64,000 bases of DNA from Alphaproteobacteria bacterium MedPE-SWcel (GCA_001874255.1 MPDC01000010.1:62001-126000), one strand, 5' to 3'; numbered from the stretch's first letter, positions 55,261 through 64,000 are shown. The notes: a model not told the origin generated them from the letters alone. Numbers and translations: made by a program.

Positions 55261-56204
55261 CTTTGGCAGACCACGTCCGTATCCTGGGCCGCGGGCCGGG
55301 GCGATCCCGCTCTCTGAACCAACAGGAAGCAACAGAGGCCATGGCGCTGATGCTCGGTGGTGACGCGGATCCGGCCGCGATCGGCGCCTTGCTGATGCTG
55401 CTGCGGATGAAGGGCGAAACGGCGGAGGAAATTGCCGGATTTGCGCAAGCGGCACAGGCGGCGATGCCGCCGATCGAGGGCGTGGATCTCGATTGGCCCA
55501 GCTATGCGGCGGGACGCACGCGGGGATTGCCCTGGTTTTTGCTGTCTGCACAGCTCGTTGCACGGTCCGGGCGGGGCGTGTTGATCCACGGGTGGAACGG
55601 GACAGACCCGAAAGTCCGGGCGGGGTTGGCGACGGCGGGCATCGCCTGTGCCCGTACGCCGGACGAGGCGGCCCATCTGATCGCACGGTCCGGGATTGCC
55701 TATCTGCCACTGGAGACGGCCCACCCGGTGGTATTCGATCTGCTGTCACTGCGCGACGTTCTGGGGTTGCGCTCCTGCATCAATACGGTCTGTCGGATGC
55801 TGAACCCGGCGCGGGCCTCGGCGAGCGTTCAGGGGGTCTTCCACCCGTCCTACCGGCTCTTGCAGGCGCATGCGGCGGAGTTGCTGGGATGGCAGAACCT
55901 GACCGTCATCAAGGGCGGCGGAGGGGAGTTCGAGCGCACGCCGGTCAAATCGGTCGAGGCGTTTGGGTTGCGCGACGGAATCCTGTGGCAGAACACTCTT
56001 GCCCCGCTCTTGACCGATCCCGACCTGCCCCGCCCGGCGGAGGACAGGGATCTTGCCGCGCTGTGGGCGGGTGCGGATGCGCCCTTCGAGGAACAGGTCA
56101 TTCTGGGCACCGCAGCTCTGGCGCTGTCGACGCTGGGAGAGGCCGATCCGCTGCGGGTCGCGCGTCAGCTCTGGACACGGCGCTCTGCCAAACGCGCAGC
56201 CTGA
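55257..56204 (+). CDS. TrpD2/YbiB-like glycosyl transferase family protein
   Basis: Predicted 315-residue protein of the anthranilate phosphoribosyltransferase (TrpD) fold. It has LNQQEATEAMALMLGGDADPAAIGALLMLLRMKGETAEEIAGF at the start and RGVLIHGWNG, RSCINTVCRMLNPARAS, VFHPSYRLLQAHAAELLG and KGGGGEFER later. The usual TrpD substrate motifs are altered, as in the YbiB/TrpD2 subfamily, which binds nucleic acid rather than anthranilate. It is translationally coupled (ATGA) to nasA. Its role in nitrate assimilation is unknown, though it recurs in such operons. Confidence 0.87.
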   Translation: MTLADHVRILGRGPGRSRSLNQQEATEAMALMLGGDADPAAIGALLMLLRMKGETAEEIAGFAQAAQAAMPPIEGVDLDWPSYAAGRTRGLPWFLLSAQLVARSGRGVLIHGWNGTDPKVRAGLATAGIACARTPDEAAHLIARSGIAYLPLETAHPVVFDLLSLRDVLGLRSCINTVCRMLNPARASASVQGVFHPSYRLLQAHAAELLGWQNLTVIKGGGGEFERTPVKSVEAFGLRDGILWQNTLAPLLTDPDLPRPAEDRDLAALWAGADAPFEEQVILGTAALALSTLGEADPLRVARQLWTRRSAKRAA

Positions 56205-56215
56205 AAGGAAAAGCC

Positions 56216-57082
56216 ATGACACGATTGCCAACGTTCAATAGTGCCACCAGCCAGCCGGTCCACAGATGCAACGATCTTGCCGGACATCGCCCACAGGGCC
56301 GCATCGCCCTGGTGGGCGCAGGCCCCGGCGCGCGTGATTTGCTGACTCTGCGGGCTCTGCGGCATTTGCAGGAGGCGGACGTCGTTTTCTATGACAGGCT
56401 TGTGGACGACGAGGTGATCGACCTCGCCCGCGAGGGGGCGGACCGCGTCTTTGTCGGCAAACATGTCGGCGCGCATGCCTGGCCGCAGGACCGTATCAAT
56501 GCCATTATCGTGCAGGAAGCCCTGAAAGGACGCAGGGTTGTGCGCCTCAAATCCGGAGATCCCGGTATTTTTGGCCGCGCGGGAGAGGAGCTTGATGCCG
56601 CGCGGGCGGCCGGGATCGACGTTTCAATCGTGCCCGGGGTAACCGCTGCCTCTGCCGCCGCCGCCGCCCTGGGGCGCAGCCTCACGGAACGCGGGCAGAG
56701 CGACACGCTCGTGCTGACCACCGGCACTGGCGCCGAGGAAAACGCGCCTCCGGATTGCGTTCGGTTTGCGGCACCGGGCACCACCATCGCGTTTTACATG
56801 TCGGTGGGGCAGGCACCTCGTATCATGGCGGGCCTGTTGCGCAGGGGCATGCCCGGCGAAATCGAGGTTCAGGTCGCCGCAGAGGTTGCAAAGTCCGGCG
56901 AGCGGCTGTTGCGGTGCCAGCTCAAGCAATTGCCGCAGGTGCTGCGGTCCAACAATGTGCAGGGATGTGCCATGATATTGGCGACTTGGCCAAGCTGCGG
57001 CAGTCTCAGCCCTGCGCGCCGGGATGTGATCGGATTTCCCTCCGCTCTGCCTCCGTCTGATCCTCAAAAGGCGATTGCATAG
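56216..57082 (+). CDS. cobA: Uroporphyrinogen-III C-methyltransferase (siroheme branch)
   Basis: Predicted 288-residue SAM methyltransferase: IALVGAGPGARDLLTLRALRHL, VVFYDRLVDDEVI, FVGKHVG, VRLKSGDPGIFGRAGEEL, PGVTAASAAAAALGRSLTERG. An extra N-terminal segment of about 28 residues precedes the core. It forms precursor for the siroheme of NirB and closes the nas operon. It differs clearly from the cobalamin-cluster enzyme at 23014-23754. AAGGA lies 7 bases upstream of the ATG. Confidence 0.93.
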   Translation: MTRLPTFNSATSQPVHRCNDLAGHRPQGRIALVGAGPGARDLLTLRALRHLQEADVVFYDRLVDDEVIDLAREGADRVFVGKHVGAHAWPQDRINAIIVQEALKGRRVVRLKSGDPGIFGRAGEELDAARAAGIDVSIVPGVTAASAAAAALGRSLTERGQSDTLVLTTGTGAEENAPPDCVRFAAPGTTIAFYMSVGQAPRIMAGLLRRGMPGEIEVQVAAEVAKSGERLLRCQLKQLPQVLRSNNVQGCAMILATWPSCGSLSPARRDVIGFPSALPPSDPQKAIA

Positions 57083-57500
57083 GCCAACAGACCGACCCAG
57101 AGGGGCGCGTTGCCAGCGGCGTTTCCTGCGGGCGCGCCGCTTTTGCCCAAGGCCTGCCGGATGGCGCGGTGTCGGCCCAATGTCTATCCGCATCGTCGGC
57201 CCGCATACTCTGCCCGTGTTGCGGGCTTCCGCGCGCCCCTGGAGCCCAAAGTCGTCGGTTACAGGGGGCAATTTACCGGATAATTGCCAAGAAACGTCGT
57301 GTCACATCCGAAAAATGCCGCTTGGCCTGCTCCTCGGTCGCCTCTACAAGTTGGCCGCACTGTTGTACCCGAGTGATTGATCCGGAATCGCGCTTGAATT
57401 GCGCGCGTTCATCCTGCAATTCAGCAGATTGCGTCACTCGTTTTTGTTGTTTGTTCCCGCTGCCCGTTGCAGCCGAATACCTTTCAGGGAGATTACCCGC
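57083..57500. other. Intergenic region after the nas operon
   Basis: About 420 bp without a credible gene. No T-run terminator could be recognised. The second half (57260-57450) is less GC-rich and may carry the promoter of the MYG1-family gene. Confidence 0.4.
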
Positions 57501-58418
57501 ATGAGCCTGTCCTATCTTGTCACCCATTCCGGTGGCTTTCACGCGGATGAGCTGTTGTCGTCGGTCGTGCTGACGCGATTGTACCCGGAGGCCAGGATCA
57601 TGCGCAGCCGGGACGATCGCTGGATCACGCCGGCTCCGGACCGGGTGATCTATGATGTGGGCCGCGCCTATGACCCGGAGGCCGGCGTTTTCGATCATCA
57701 CCAAAAGGACGCGCCTTTGCGCGAGGATGGTCAGCCCTACAGCTCCTTTGGTCTGATCTGGAAGCATTTCGGGCGGGAATACCTGCAGGCGCTTGCAGTG
57801 CCGGACGCCGATATCGAAGACATCTATGCCTCATTTGACAGCACATTCGTGTTGCCGGTTGACCTGATGGACAATGGCGCATTGGATCCCTCGGTCGCAG
57901 GGCCTTTGGTCGAGTTGACGCTGCCTGCGCTCCTGGAATCGCTGAAGCCTCCCTTCGACGTCGATGACCCGGAGGCCGATGACCGCGCCTTTCTGGAGGC
58001 CCTGACGGTGGCGCGCAGCTTCGTGGAGGCGTCGATCCGGCGCAAAGCGGCCAAATACCGGGCAGAGACCATGGTGTGCGACGCGATTGCAGAGGCCGGT
58101 AGCGCCCGCATTCTGGAACTGCCACGCGGAATGCCCTTTCGCTCTGCAATTGAAAAAACAGGTGCGGATCATTTGTTGTTTGTCGTCCACCCGCGTGGCG
58201 CCGACTGGACATTGACCACCATCCGGGTCGGAGGCGATACATTCGACAACCGCGCCGATCTCCCCGCATCCTGGGCGGGACTGACGGACGAGGCGTTGGA
58301 AGATGCCACCGGCGTGAAAGGTGCAAAGTTCTGCCACAACGGGCGGTTCATCGCGGTCGCAAACAGTCGCGAGGCGATCCTGCGGATGGCGGATCTCGCG
58401 GTGGCCGAGGTGGTTTGA
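57501..58418 (+). CDS. MYG1-family (UPF0160) DHH-type metal-dependent protein
   Basis: Predicted 305-residue protein. The family N-terminus LVTHSGGFHADELLSSVVL and VIYDVGRAYDPEAGVFDHHQKD (DHH motif) are intact, as is YSSFGLIWKHFG. MYG1 proteins are reported RNA exonucleases in eukaryotes; the bacterial role is not established. Start at 57501 is preceded by AGGGAG 11 bases upstream. The gene stands alone. Confidence 0.93.
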   Translation: MSLSYLVTHSGGFHADELLSSVVLTRLYPEARIMRSRDDRWITPAPDRVIYDVGRAYDPEAGVFDHHQKDAPLREDGQPYSSFGLIWKHFGREYLQALAVPDADIEDIYASFDSTFVLPVDLMDNGALDPSVAGPLVELTLPALLESLKPPFDVDDPEADDRAFLEALTVARSFVEASIRRKAAKYRAETMVCDAIAEAGSARILELPRGMPFRSAIEKTGADHLLFVVHPRGADWTLTTIRVGGDTFDNRADLPASWAGLTDEALEDATGVKGAKFCHNGRFIAVANSREAILRMADLAVAEVV

Positions 58419-58431
58419 GATAGCGTCTCTC

Positions 58432-58680
58432 TCATAGGCATCGGGTCCGGGGAAACTCGGCTCCTGCCATTGTGCGCGGCCGGATGTGGCGGAATGCATG
58501 CTGTGCATAGCCGCCCTGAAAGGCGCTGTTCCTCGCGTTGGCGATGGATCCTCCGAAGGTCATTTGTGCTCGAAAGTGAAGCGTCATCAGAATTTCGTCC
58601 GCATTGGGGCCTGCAAAAGGCCGATCTGCCTGCCATTCGTTCCACAGTTGGGACACGAGTTCCTGATTTTGGGCGTCCAT
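58432..58680 (-). CDS. Possible small hypothetical protein
   Basis: An 82-codon frame starting MDAQNQELVSQLWNEWQADR fills the 324-bp gap between the MYG1 and cystine transporter genes on the opposite strand. It has a protein-like hydrophilic composition at its start but no recognised domain and no strong ribosome site. A longer start at 58743 would overlap the neighbouring start codon. It may simply be an open frame in a promoter region. Confidence 0.25.
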   Translation of the reverse strand: MDAQNQELVSQLWNEWQADRPFAGPNADEILMTLHFRAQMTFGGSIANARNSAFQGGYAQHAFRHIRPRTMAGAEFPRTRCL

Positions 58681-58742
58681 TGTAATCGGCCCGGAAAAGC
58701 GACACCTCTGCCTCAACAGCAGACAGCAAGGAGTCTCTTTCA

Positions 58743-59510
58743 ATGCTCAAGACGATCTTTCAGGCCGCCGCAGTGGCCAGCTTTATGACCGCGACCGTCA
58801 GCACCACAGCACAGGCCGAGGACGGCAGCCTGAGCGTCGGTATGTCCGGTGGTTATTTTCCCTTCACCTTTGTGCGCCAGGATGTGTTGCAAGGCTTCGA
58901 AGTGGATGTGATGACTGCCGTCGGCGCCGAGACCGGCCTGGAGATCGACTTTGAAACCATGTCCTTTTCCGGCTTGGTCGGCGCCCTAGATGCGGGCCGG
59001 ATCGACACGATTGCCAATCAGATCACCATCACACCGGAACGCGCGGCCAAATTCGCCTTTACGCAGGCCTATGTGCTCGATGGGGCGCAGGTTGTGACCC
59101 GCGAAGGCAATACAGAAATTGCCGGCGTGGAGGATCTGCGGGGAAAGACCGTTGCGGTGAACCTCGGCTCCAACTTCGAACAGCTTCTGAACGCCTTGCC
59201 GTTTGCGGATGAGGTCACGATCAAAACCTATGAAAGCAATATTGCGCAGGATACCGCATTGGGCCGTGTCGATGCCTTTGTGATGGACCGGGTGTCCTCG
59301 GCGCAATTGATCCAGGAGAGCCCGTTGCCCTTGCAGCTGGCAGGCCAGCCCTTCTCGGAGATCCGCAATGCGTTGCCGTTTCGCGATGACGAAGAGGGGC
59401 GGGCCCTGCGGGACAAGGTCGACGCGGCGCTCACAACGCTGCGGGAAAACGGCACCCTGACCGAGATTTCACTCAAGTGGTTCGGCTCCGACATCACGGC
59501 GGCGCAGTAA
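58743..59510 (+). CDS. Periplasmic polar amino-acid (cystine-type) binding protein
   Basis: Predicted 255-residue family-3 receptor with signal peptide (AAAVASFMTATVSTTAQA). The mature part has LSVGMSGGYFPFTFVRQDVLQGFEVDVM, ANQITITPERAAKFAFTQ and VAVNLGSNFEQLL, closest in style to FliY/TcyA/TcyJ cystine receptors. The ligand is therefore probably cystine or a related amino acid. CAAGGAG lies upstream. Confidence 0.92.
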   Translation: MLKTIFQAAAVASFMTATVSTTAQAEDGSLSVGMSGGYFPFTFVRQDVLQGFEVDVMTAVGAETGLEIDFETMSFSGLVGALDAGRIDTIANQITITPERAAKFAFTQAYVLDGAQVVTREGNTEIAGVEDLRGKTVAVNLGSNFEQLLNALPFADEVTIKTYESNIAQDTALGRVDAFVMDRVSSAQLIQESPLPLQLAGQPFSEIRNALPFRDDEEGRALRDKVDAALTTLRENGTLTEISLKWFGSDITAAQ

Positions 59511-59513
59511 CCG

Positions 59514-60188
59514 ATGCAAGGCCTCGATCTCGAATATATGTTGGGGCTGGTTCCGGTCATCCTCGGCTATGTCCCGCTGACGCTGGCAATGGCGGCAGCG
59601 GGAATGGCCGGTGCATTGGTGCTGGCCGTCCTGCTCGCCGTCGAACGGGTTGTCCGGGTGCCGGTTCTGGATTGGCTGGTTATGTTGTTCATCAGCTTCT
59701 TCCGGGGGACGCCGTTGCTGGTGCAACTGTTCCTGTTCTACTACGGCTTGCCGCAAGTGGTGTCCTTTTTGACCCGGATCGATGGGGTGACCGCGGCGGT
59801 TCTGGGCCTGACGCTGCATTTTGCGGCCTATATGGCGGAATCAATCCGTGCCGCCATTGTCGGTGTTGACCGCAGCCAATGGGAGGCCGCGCAGTCGATC
59901 GGCATGACGCAGACGCAATTGATGCGCAGGATCATCCTGCCACAGGCGGCGCGGGTGGCGGCCCCGACTTTGGTCAACTATTTCATCGATATGCTCAAGG
60001 GCACATCGCTGGCCTTTACCCTGGGCGTCACAGAGATGATGGGGGCCGCGCAGAAGGAAGCGGCCGGCAGCTTCCTGTATTTCGAGGCCTTCCTTGTGGT
60101 CGCGGTGATCTATTGGATCATGGTGGAGACCCTCAGTCAGGCGCAAAAAGGGCTGGAAACCTATCTGAACAAGGCGTTTGTGCGATGA
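59514..60188 (+). CDS. Polar amino-acid (cystine-type) ABC permease
   Basis: Predicted 224-residue inner-membrane permease with about five helices. Family motifs: FISFFRGTPLLVQLFLFYYGLP, LHFAAYMAESIRAAIVGVDRSQWEAAQSIGMTQTQLMRRIILPQAAR-type EAA loop (near residues 115-145) and DMLKGTSLAFTLGV. It starts 3 bp after the binding-protein stop and is coupled to the ATPase by ATGA. A single permease gene suggests a homodimer. Confidence 0.94.
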   Translation: MQGLDLEYMLGLVPVILGYVPLTLAMAAAGMAGALVLAVLLAVERVVRVPVLDWLVMLFISFFRGTPLLVQLFLFYYGLPQVVSFLTRIDGVTAAVLGLTLHFAAYMAESIRAAIVGVDRSQWEAAQSIGMTQTQLMRRIILPQAARVAAPTLVNYFIDMLKGTSLAFTLGVTEMMGAAQKEAAGSFLYFEAFLVVAVIYWIMVETLSQAQKGLETYLNKAFVR

Positions 60189-60919
60189 TTTCGATCCGTG
60201 GATTGACAAAGCAGTTTGGCGACAAGGCCGTTCTGGATGATATCGACCTCGATATTGCGTCGGGCGAACGCGTGGTCATCATTGGTCCTTCGGGAACAGG
60301 AAAGTCGACTTTGCTGCGGTGCGTGAATTTTCTCGACCAGCCGGATGCGGGCCGGATTTCAATCGGGGATCTCACGGTGGATGCGGCACGGGCGCGCAAA
60401 GGCGACATTCTGGCGCTGCGGCGGCGGACCGGGTTCGTGTTCCAGAATTATGCTCTGTTTGCCAACAAGACGGCGAAAGAAAACATCATGGAGGCGCTGG
60501 TGACCGTGCAACGCCTGCCAAGAGCAGAGGCTGCCGAACGGGCACAGGCGATCCTGTCAGAGACCGGATTGGCCGACAAGGCGGACAGCTATCCCGCAGC
60601 GCTCTCGGGCGGGCAGCAGCAGCGCGTGGGGATTGGCCGTGCGATGGCGCTGAATGGCGAGCTGATGCTTTTTGACGAGCCGACCTCGGCGCTTGATCCG
60701 GAATGGGTCGGAGAGGTTCTCGACCTGATGCGGCGGGTCGCAGAGCAGAAGCAGACCATGTTGATCGTCACCCATGAAATGCAATTCGCGCGCGAAATCG
60801 CCGACCGCATCCTGTTTATGGAAGGCGGCAAGATCGTCGAATCCGGAACGCCCACAGAGATTTTCGACGCACCTCGGGATGCCCGCCTGCAACGTTTCCT
60901 GTCCCGGGTGGGGCGGTGA
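60185..60919 (+). CDS. Polar amino-acid (cystine-type) ABC ATPase
   Basis: Predicted 244-residue ATPase. Walker A GPSGTGKST, Q-loop VFQNYALFANKT, signature LSGGQQQRVGIGRAM, Walker B LMLFDEPTSALDPE and switch VTHEMQ. The start overlaps the permease stop. This completes a three-gene importer. Confidence 0.95.
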   Translation: MISIRGLTKQFGDKAVLDDIDLDIASGERVVIIGPSGTGKSTLLRCVNFLDQPDAGRISIGDLTVDAARARKGDILALRRRTGFVFQNYALFANKTAKENIMEALVTVQRLPRAEAAERAQAILSETGLADKADSYPAALSGGQQQRVGIGRAMALNGELMLFDEPTSALDPEWVGEVLDLMRRVAEQKQTMLIVTHEMQFAREIADRILFMEGGKIVESGTPTEIFDAPRDARLQRFLSRVGR

Positions 60920-61070
60920 CATCCGCATCGTGAATTGAGGCTATGAACCACGTCCTCCGCTGTCTATTCCGGCGGTGGAGGTTGTTCTTCTCTTCATGCA
61001 TCCTGGCAGGAGCCGCCGCGCGTTCTCGCTCAGACAAGACAGACCGTTTGTGTCTTCAGGGGCAGGGGGC

Positions 61071-62012
61071 TCAGTGCAGAAGCGTGAGCCAGAACAGGAC
61101 GCTCACCACGCTGGAGGCGGTCGCAATCAGGACCGAGGAGGCTGCGACCCTTTTGGCGCGACCATACATATTGGCAAATATATAGGCGTTCACGCCGGGA
61201 GCCATGGCGGCATTCAACACCCCGGAGCGGAACAAATCCTGCCGGACATCGAGCGCGCTGCCGAGGCCGTATACAATGGCCGGATGCAACAGCAGCGCAA
61301 TGACGCATACCATTGCGATGGTGCGCAAATCGCCCTCGGGCCGGTATTGCACCATGATGCCTCCCAGTGCAAACAGGGCCGTCGGCAGCCCGGCGGAGGC
61401 GACAAGCGCCAATGCGTCATCGACCGGTTCCGGTATCGAGATCCCCATCAGGTTGACCGCGAAGCCTGCGATGATGGCAAGGATCAGGTTGTTGTGGAAA
61501 ATCGCGTTCAATACGGAGGCAACCGTCCGAAAGCCTCCCTTGCCGCGATTGCGGAAGATTTCCATCGCGGTGATGCCGAGCGCGTAGCAGAACGGCGAGT
61601 GAAAGGCGATGATGGCGAAGTTGCCGACCAGCGCCTCCGGCCCGAAGGCGCGCTCGGTGATCGGCAGACCCAAAAGCACGGTATTGGAAAACAGGCAGCA
61701 GAACCCGATCGCGACGCAATCTTCCCACTCTCGTTTGAACACGAAGCGGGCGCCCAGCAGGCCTGCGAAGAAACACGTGCCGGCCCCGGTGTAGAAACTG
61801 ATCAGAAGTTTGGGGTCGAATCCCGCGCTGACATCAATGCCTGCCATGGCGCGAAACAACAGGAACGGGATCGCGACCCCTTGGGCGAATTTCATCAACC
61901 CGTCGATCTGGTTTTGGTGAAACATCCCCCGCAGGGTCAGCCCGTAGCCGATCCCGACGACGACAAAGACCGGAAGAATGACGTTGATGAGGTTGAAAAT
62001 CATGTTGAGCAA
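61071..62012 (-). CDS. AEC-family transporter
   Basis: Predicted 313-residue membrane protein with about ten helices of the auxin efflux carrier/malonate transporter-like family. It starts NMIFNLINVILPVFVVVGIGYGL-like after the ATG and has the central NTVLLGLPI and FHSPFCYALGITAMEIF segments; the C-terminal half repeats the fold. Substrate is unknown; organic acids or amino acids are typical for bacterial members. It is convergent with the cystine ATPase gene. Confidence 0.92.
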   Translation of the reverse strand: MLNMIFNLINVILPVFVVVGIGYGLTLRGMFHQNQIDGLMKFAQGVAIPFLLFRAMAGIDVSAGFDPKLLISFYTGAGTCFFAGLLGARFVFKREWEDCVAIGFCCLFSNTVLLGLPITERAFGPEALVGNFAIIAFHSPFCYALGITAMEIFRNRGKGGFRTVASVLNAIFHNNLILAIIAGFAVNLMGISIPEPVDDALALVASAGLPTALFALGGIMVQYRPEGDLRTIAMVCVIALLLHPAIVYGLGSALDVRQDLFRSGVLNAAMAPGVNAYIFANMYGRAKRVAASSVLIATASSVVSVLFWLTLLH

Positions 62013-62056
62013 AGCCTCGGTAGGGGCTGAAAATGTTGTGTGGTCTGGGCTTCAGG

Positions 62057-62854
62057 TTAAAAATCGGTGTGAATGACCATGCCGTCATAGGCCGGAGTGA
62101 TATGGTCGGGCGTCTCAGCCTCGACCGTGGCGTAGTCCAGATCAATGTGCATATTGGTCAAGACCGCTCGCGCCGGTTGCATACGGTCGATCCAGGCAAG
62201 CGCGGTCTGGTAGCAGAAATGGGTGGGATGTGGCGCATGGCGCAATGCATCAAGGACCCAGCAATCGAGCCCTTCGAGGGTCGGCACAACACTCTCGGGG
62301 ATCTGTGCCACGTCCGGCAAATAGGCCAGGTCTCCAATCCGAAATCCCAATGCGTCCATGCCGCCATGACCGACCCGGAAGGGCAGGAAAGGGATCTCGC
62401 CCCCTGCGCCGTCGATGGCAAATGCGCCGTCGATGTCGCGGATGTCGAGGATCGGCGGGTAGCTCGACCCTTCTGGCTGAATGAACGCATAGCCAAAGCG
62501 GTCGAGCAAAGCTGTTCTGGTATCGGCATCCGCATAGACCGGGATCCGTTCGCGCATATTGAAGACGATCATGCGCAGATCGTCGATACCGTGAACATGG
62601 TCGGCATGCGAATGGGTATAGATCACCGCATCCAGCCGTCCGACGCCCGCGTCCAGCAACTGGCTGCGCATGTCGGGGCTGGTGTCGATCAGCACCGTTG
62701 TGGTGCCCTCGGGGCCGTCACGCTCGACCAGCATCGAACAGCGGCGGCGCCGGTTCTTTGGGTTTTCAGGATCGCAATCGCCCCAATGGCCGCCAAGGCG
62801 CGGCACGCCGCCCGAAGAGCCGCAGCCAAGGATCGTACAGCGCAATTCGGGCAT
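62057..62854 (-). CDS. MBL-fold metallo-hydrolase (PhnP-like)
   Basis: Predicted 265-residue hydrolase. N-terminal LGCGSSGGVPRLGG and the metal motif THSHADHVHGIDDLR are typical of the PhnP/cyclic-phosphate phosphodiesterase branch. DTSPDMRSQLL and LTNMHIDLDY also fit. The start at 62854 shares one base with the tatD-family stop (TGATG). Substrate unknown; the pairing with a TatD protein and holB is commonly seen in Rhodobacteraceae. Confidence 0.93.
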   Translation of the reverse strand: MPELRCTILGCGSSGGVPRLGGHWGDCDPENPKNRRRRCSMLVERDGPEGTTTVLIDTSPDMRSQLLDAGVGRLDAVIYTHSHADHVHGIDDLRMIVFNMRERIPVYADADTRTALLDRFGYAFIQPEGSSYPPILDIRDIDGAFAIDGAGGEIPFLPFRVGHGGMDALGFRIGDLAYLPDVAQIPESVVPTLEGLDCWVLDALRHAPHPTHFCYQTALAWIDRMQPARAVLTNMHIDLDYATVEAETPDHITPAYDGMVIHTDF

Positions 62855-63669
62855 CAGGCGGCCCCAGCTTCGTATTGGGCGGCTTTCCAGAACAGGCGGT
62901 CGAAATTCTCCTGGGTGCGGGCGGCGAACTCCGCGTAGTCCAGACCAAAGACCTCGGCTCCGACTTTGGCGGTATGGGCGGTATAGGCGGGCTCGTTGCG
63001 TTTTCCACGATAGGGCGGCGGCGCGAGATAGGGGCTGTCGGTTTCCACCAGAATGCGGTCGAGAGGCGCCTCGGCAAAGATATCGCGCAGATCCTGGCTC
63101 TTGGGAAAGGCGGCGATGCCGGACATCGACAGGTAAAAACCGAGATCCAGCGCCGCCCGCCCCAATGCTGCTGAAGAGGAAAAGCAATGCATGACGCAGG
63201 TATAGGGCTTTTCGCGATGGGCGGTGCTCAGGATTTCTGCCATGTCGTCATCTGCGGCGCGCGCATGGATGATCAGCGGCAGGCCCGTTTCCTGGGCGGC
63301 CTGAATGTGAATTTTCAGGCTGTCCCGCTGCACTGCGGCGCTGTCGGCGGTATAGTGGTAGTCCAGCCCCGTCTCGCCGATGCCGACGAATTTCGGATGT
63401 TTCGAAAGTGTGACCAGTTCGTCGACCGAGGTCAGCGGCTCTTCTGCGGCGCTCATCGGGTGGGTTCCGGCGGCGTAGAACACCGGCGCATGAGCCTCGG
63501 CGATGGCGCGCACCGCGGGCTCGTTTCTCAGTCGGGTGCAGATCGTGACCATCCGGGTCACACCGGCCTCGGCGGCGCGGGACAGAACGTCGGGCAGTTC
63601 ACCGTCGAAATCCGGGAAGTCCAGGTGGCAATGGCTGTCCGTGATCCGGGGCGGGGTAGCAATGGTCAT
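62854..63669 (-). CDS. TatD-family metal-dependent hydrolase/DNase
   Basis: Predicted 271-residue TIM-barrel hydrolase. Metal ligands are H13 and H15 in DSHCHLDF, with GIGETGLDYHY, LIIHARAADDD, MHCFSS and ILVETDSPYLAPPPYRGKRNEPAY. It acts as a 3'-5' exonuclease or deoxyribonuclease in known members. The ATG at 63669 has AGAGG 8 bases upstream and gives the family N-terminus; 12 codons more are possible. Confidence 0.95.
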   Translation of the reverse strand: MTIATPPRITDSHCHLDFPDFDGELPDVLSRAAEAGVTRMVTICTRLRNEPAVRAIAEAHAPVFYAAGTHPMSAAEEPLTSVDELVTLSKHPKFVGIGETGLDYHYTADSAAVQRDSLKIHIQAAQETGLPLIIHARAADDDMAEILSTAHREKPYTCVMHCFSSSAALGRAALDLGFYLSMSGIAAFPKSQDLRDIFAEAPLDRILVETDSPYLAPPPYRGKRNEPAYTAHTAKVGAEVFGLDYAEFAARTQENFDRLFWKAAQYEAGAA

Positions 63670-63724
63670 ATTGAGGCCTCTGTCGCGTTCTTGCCGCCTG
63701 TTCACGCAGGGGAGATGTCCGCCC

Positions 63725-64000
63725 TCAGCGCGATGCGGTGTCCTGCATCTTGAACACCGTATCTAGGACCAGCGCGGCAGGGTCAAGGTTCACCGCCTGA
63801 CCGTGACGTGTCCGTTCGGTGACCATGGCCGCCAGATCCGCCCATGCCCGCGCTTTGTGCGGATCCGGCGACAGGCGCGCCAAAGCCGGGCCCTCATTCG
63901 TGGCGGCTTCGGGGGCAGGCGGCTGACCGGTCGCGCCGGTGCGGGCAAGCCGGACCAACAGCACATCGATCAGCGTCAGCATCAGTTCAAACCGCTCTCC
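63725..64000 (-). CDS. holB: DNA polymerase III delta-prime subunit, C-terminal fragment
   Basis: The last 91 codons of a gene entering from the right edge. The peptide has ERFELMLTLIDVLLVRLAR and a C-terminus with RTRHGQAVNLDPAALVLDTVF, typical of alphaproteobacterial clamp-loader delta-prime. The position directly before a tatD-family gene is the usual order. Only the C-terminus is seen, so the call leans on this and on context. Confidence 0.75.
   Translation of the reverse strand, partial: GERFELMLTLIDVLLVRLARTGATGQPPAPEAATNEGPALARLSPDPHKARAWADLAAMVTERTRHGQAVNLDPAALVLDTVFKMQDTASR

Overview
The window looks like a chromosomal segment of a GC-rich alphaproteobacterium, most likely a Rhodobacteraceae/roseobacter-type marine heterotroph. 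This is inferred from the aerobic (late-cobalt) cobalamin pathway genes, the NasT/NasS plus ABC nitrate uptake arrangement, the holB-tatD-metallohydrolase order at the right edge, and the many binding-protein ABC importers. No rRNA, tRNA, phage, transposase or CRISPR was recognised.

Left part (1-10.6 kb): the start of a quinone oxidoreductase-like gene, a membrane GGDEF-EAL protein, then a tightly overlapped minus-strand operon reading from about 10.55 kb down to 2.75 kb. It encodes a carbohydrate-type ABC importer (binding protein, two permeases, ATPase), a tandem-domain glycerophosphodiester phosphodiesterase, a LacI-type repressor and an inositol-monophosphatase-family enzyme. A perfect 12-bp palindrome lies upstream of the first gene. 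Uptake and breakdown of a glycerophosphodiester, possibly glycerophosphoinositol, is a reasonable inference.

10.7-14.8 kb: a minus-strand amino-acid ABC importer ending in dimethylargininase and a strong intrinsic terminator, suggesting methylarginine scavenging. 15-21 kb: a hypothetical gene, tryptophan dioxygenase plus kynureninase, and separate CHAD and CYTH polyphosphate-type genes flanking a small tandem repeat.

21.1-37.6 kb: a large cobalamin cluster. Two minus-strand cobalamin riboswitches are visible. One precedes the long operon DUF1636-cobW-cobN-cobG-cobH-cobI-cobJ-(cobK antisense)-cobL-cobE-cobM-cobB-cobA. The other precedes cbiM-cobF. cobK lies inverted inside the operon, sharing a CATG start overlap with cobL and a CTAG stop overlap with cobJ. 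cobO is divergent at the far end.

37.8-43.2 kb: an FAD/NAD-binding protein, a large-subunit catalase and an orphan GAF histidine kinase. 43.4-57.1 kb: assimilatory nitrate reduction. nasT-nasS come first, then a leader with two hexaloop hairpins and a terminator that fit an ANTAR antitermination switch. The operon follows: nitrate-binding protein, permease, a fused double ATPase, nirB, nirD, nasA, a TrpD-like protein and a second uroporphyrinogen methyltransferase for siroheme. 57.5-64 kb: a MYG1-family protein, a cystine/polar amino-acid ABC importer, an AEC transporter, an MBL-fold hydrolase, a TatD-family nuclease and the 3' end of holB.
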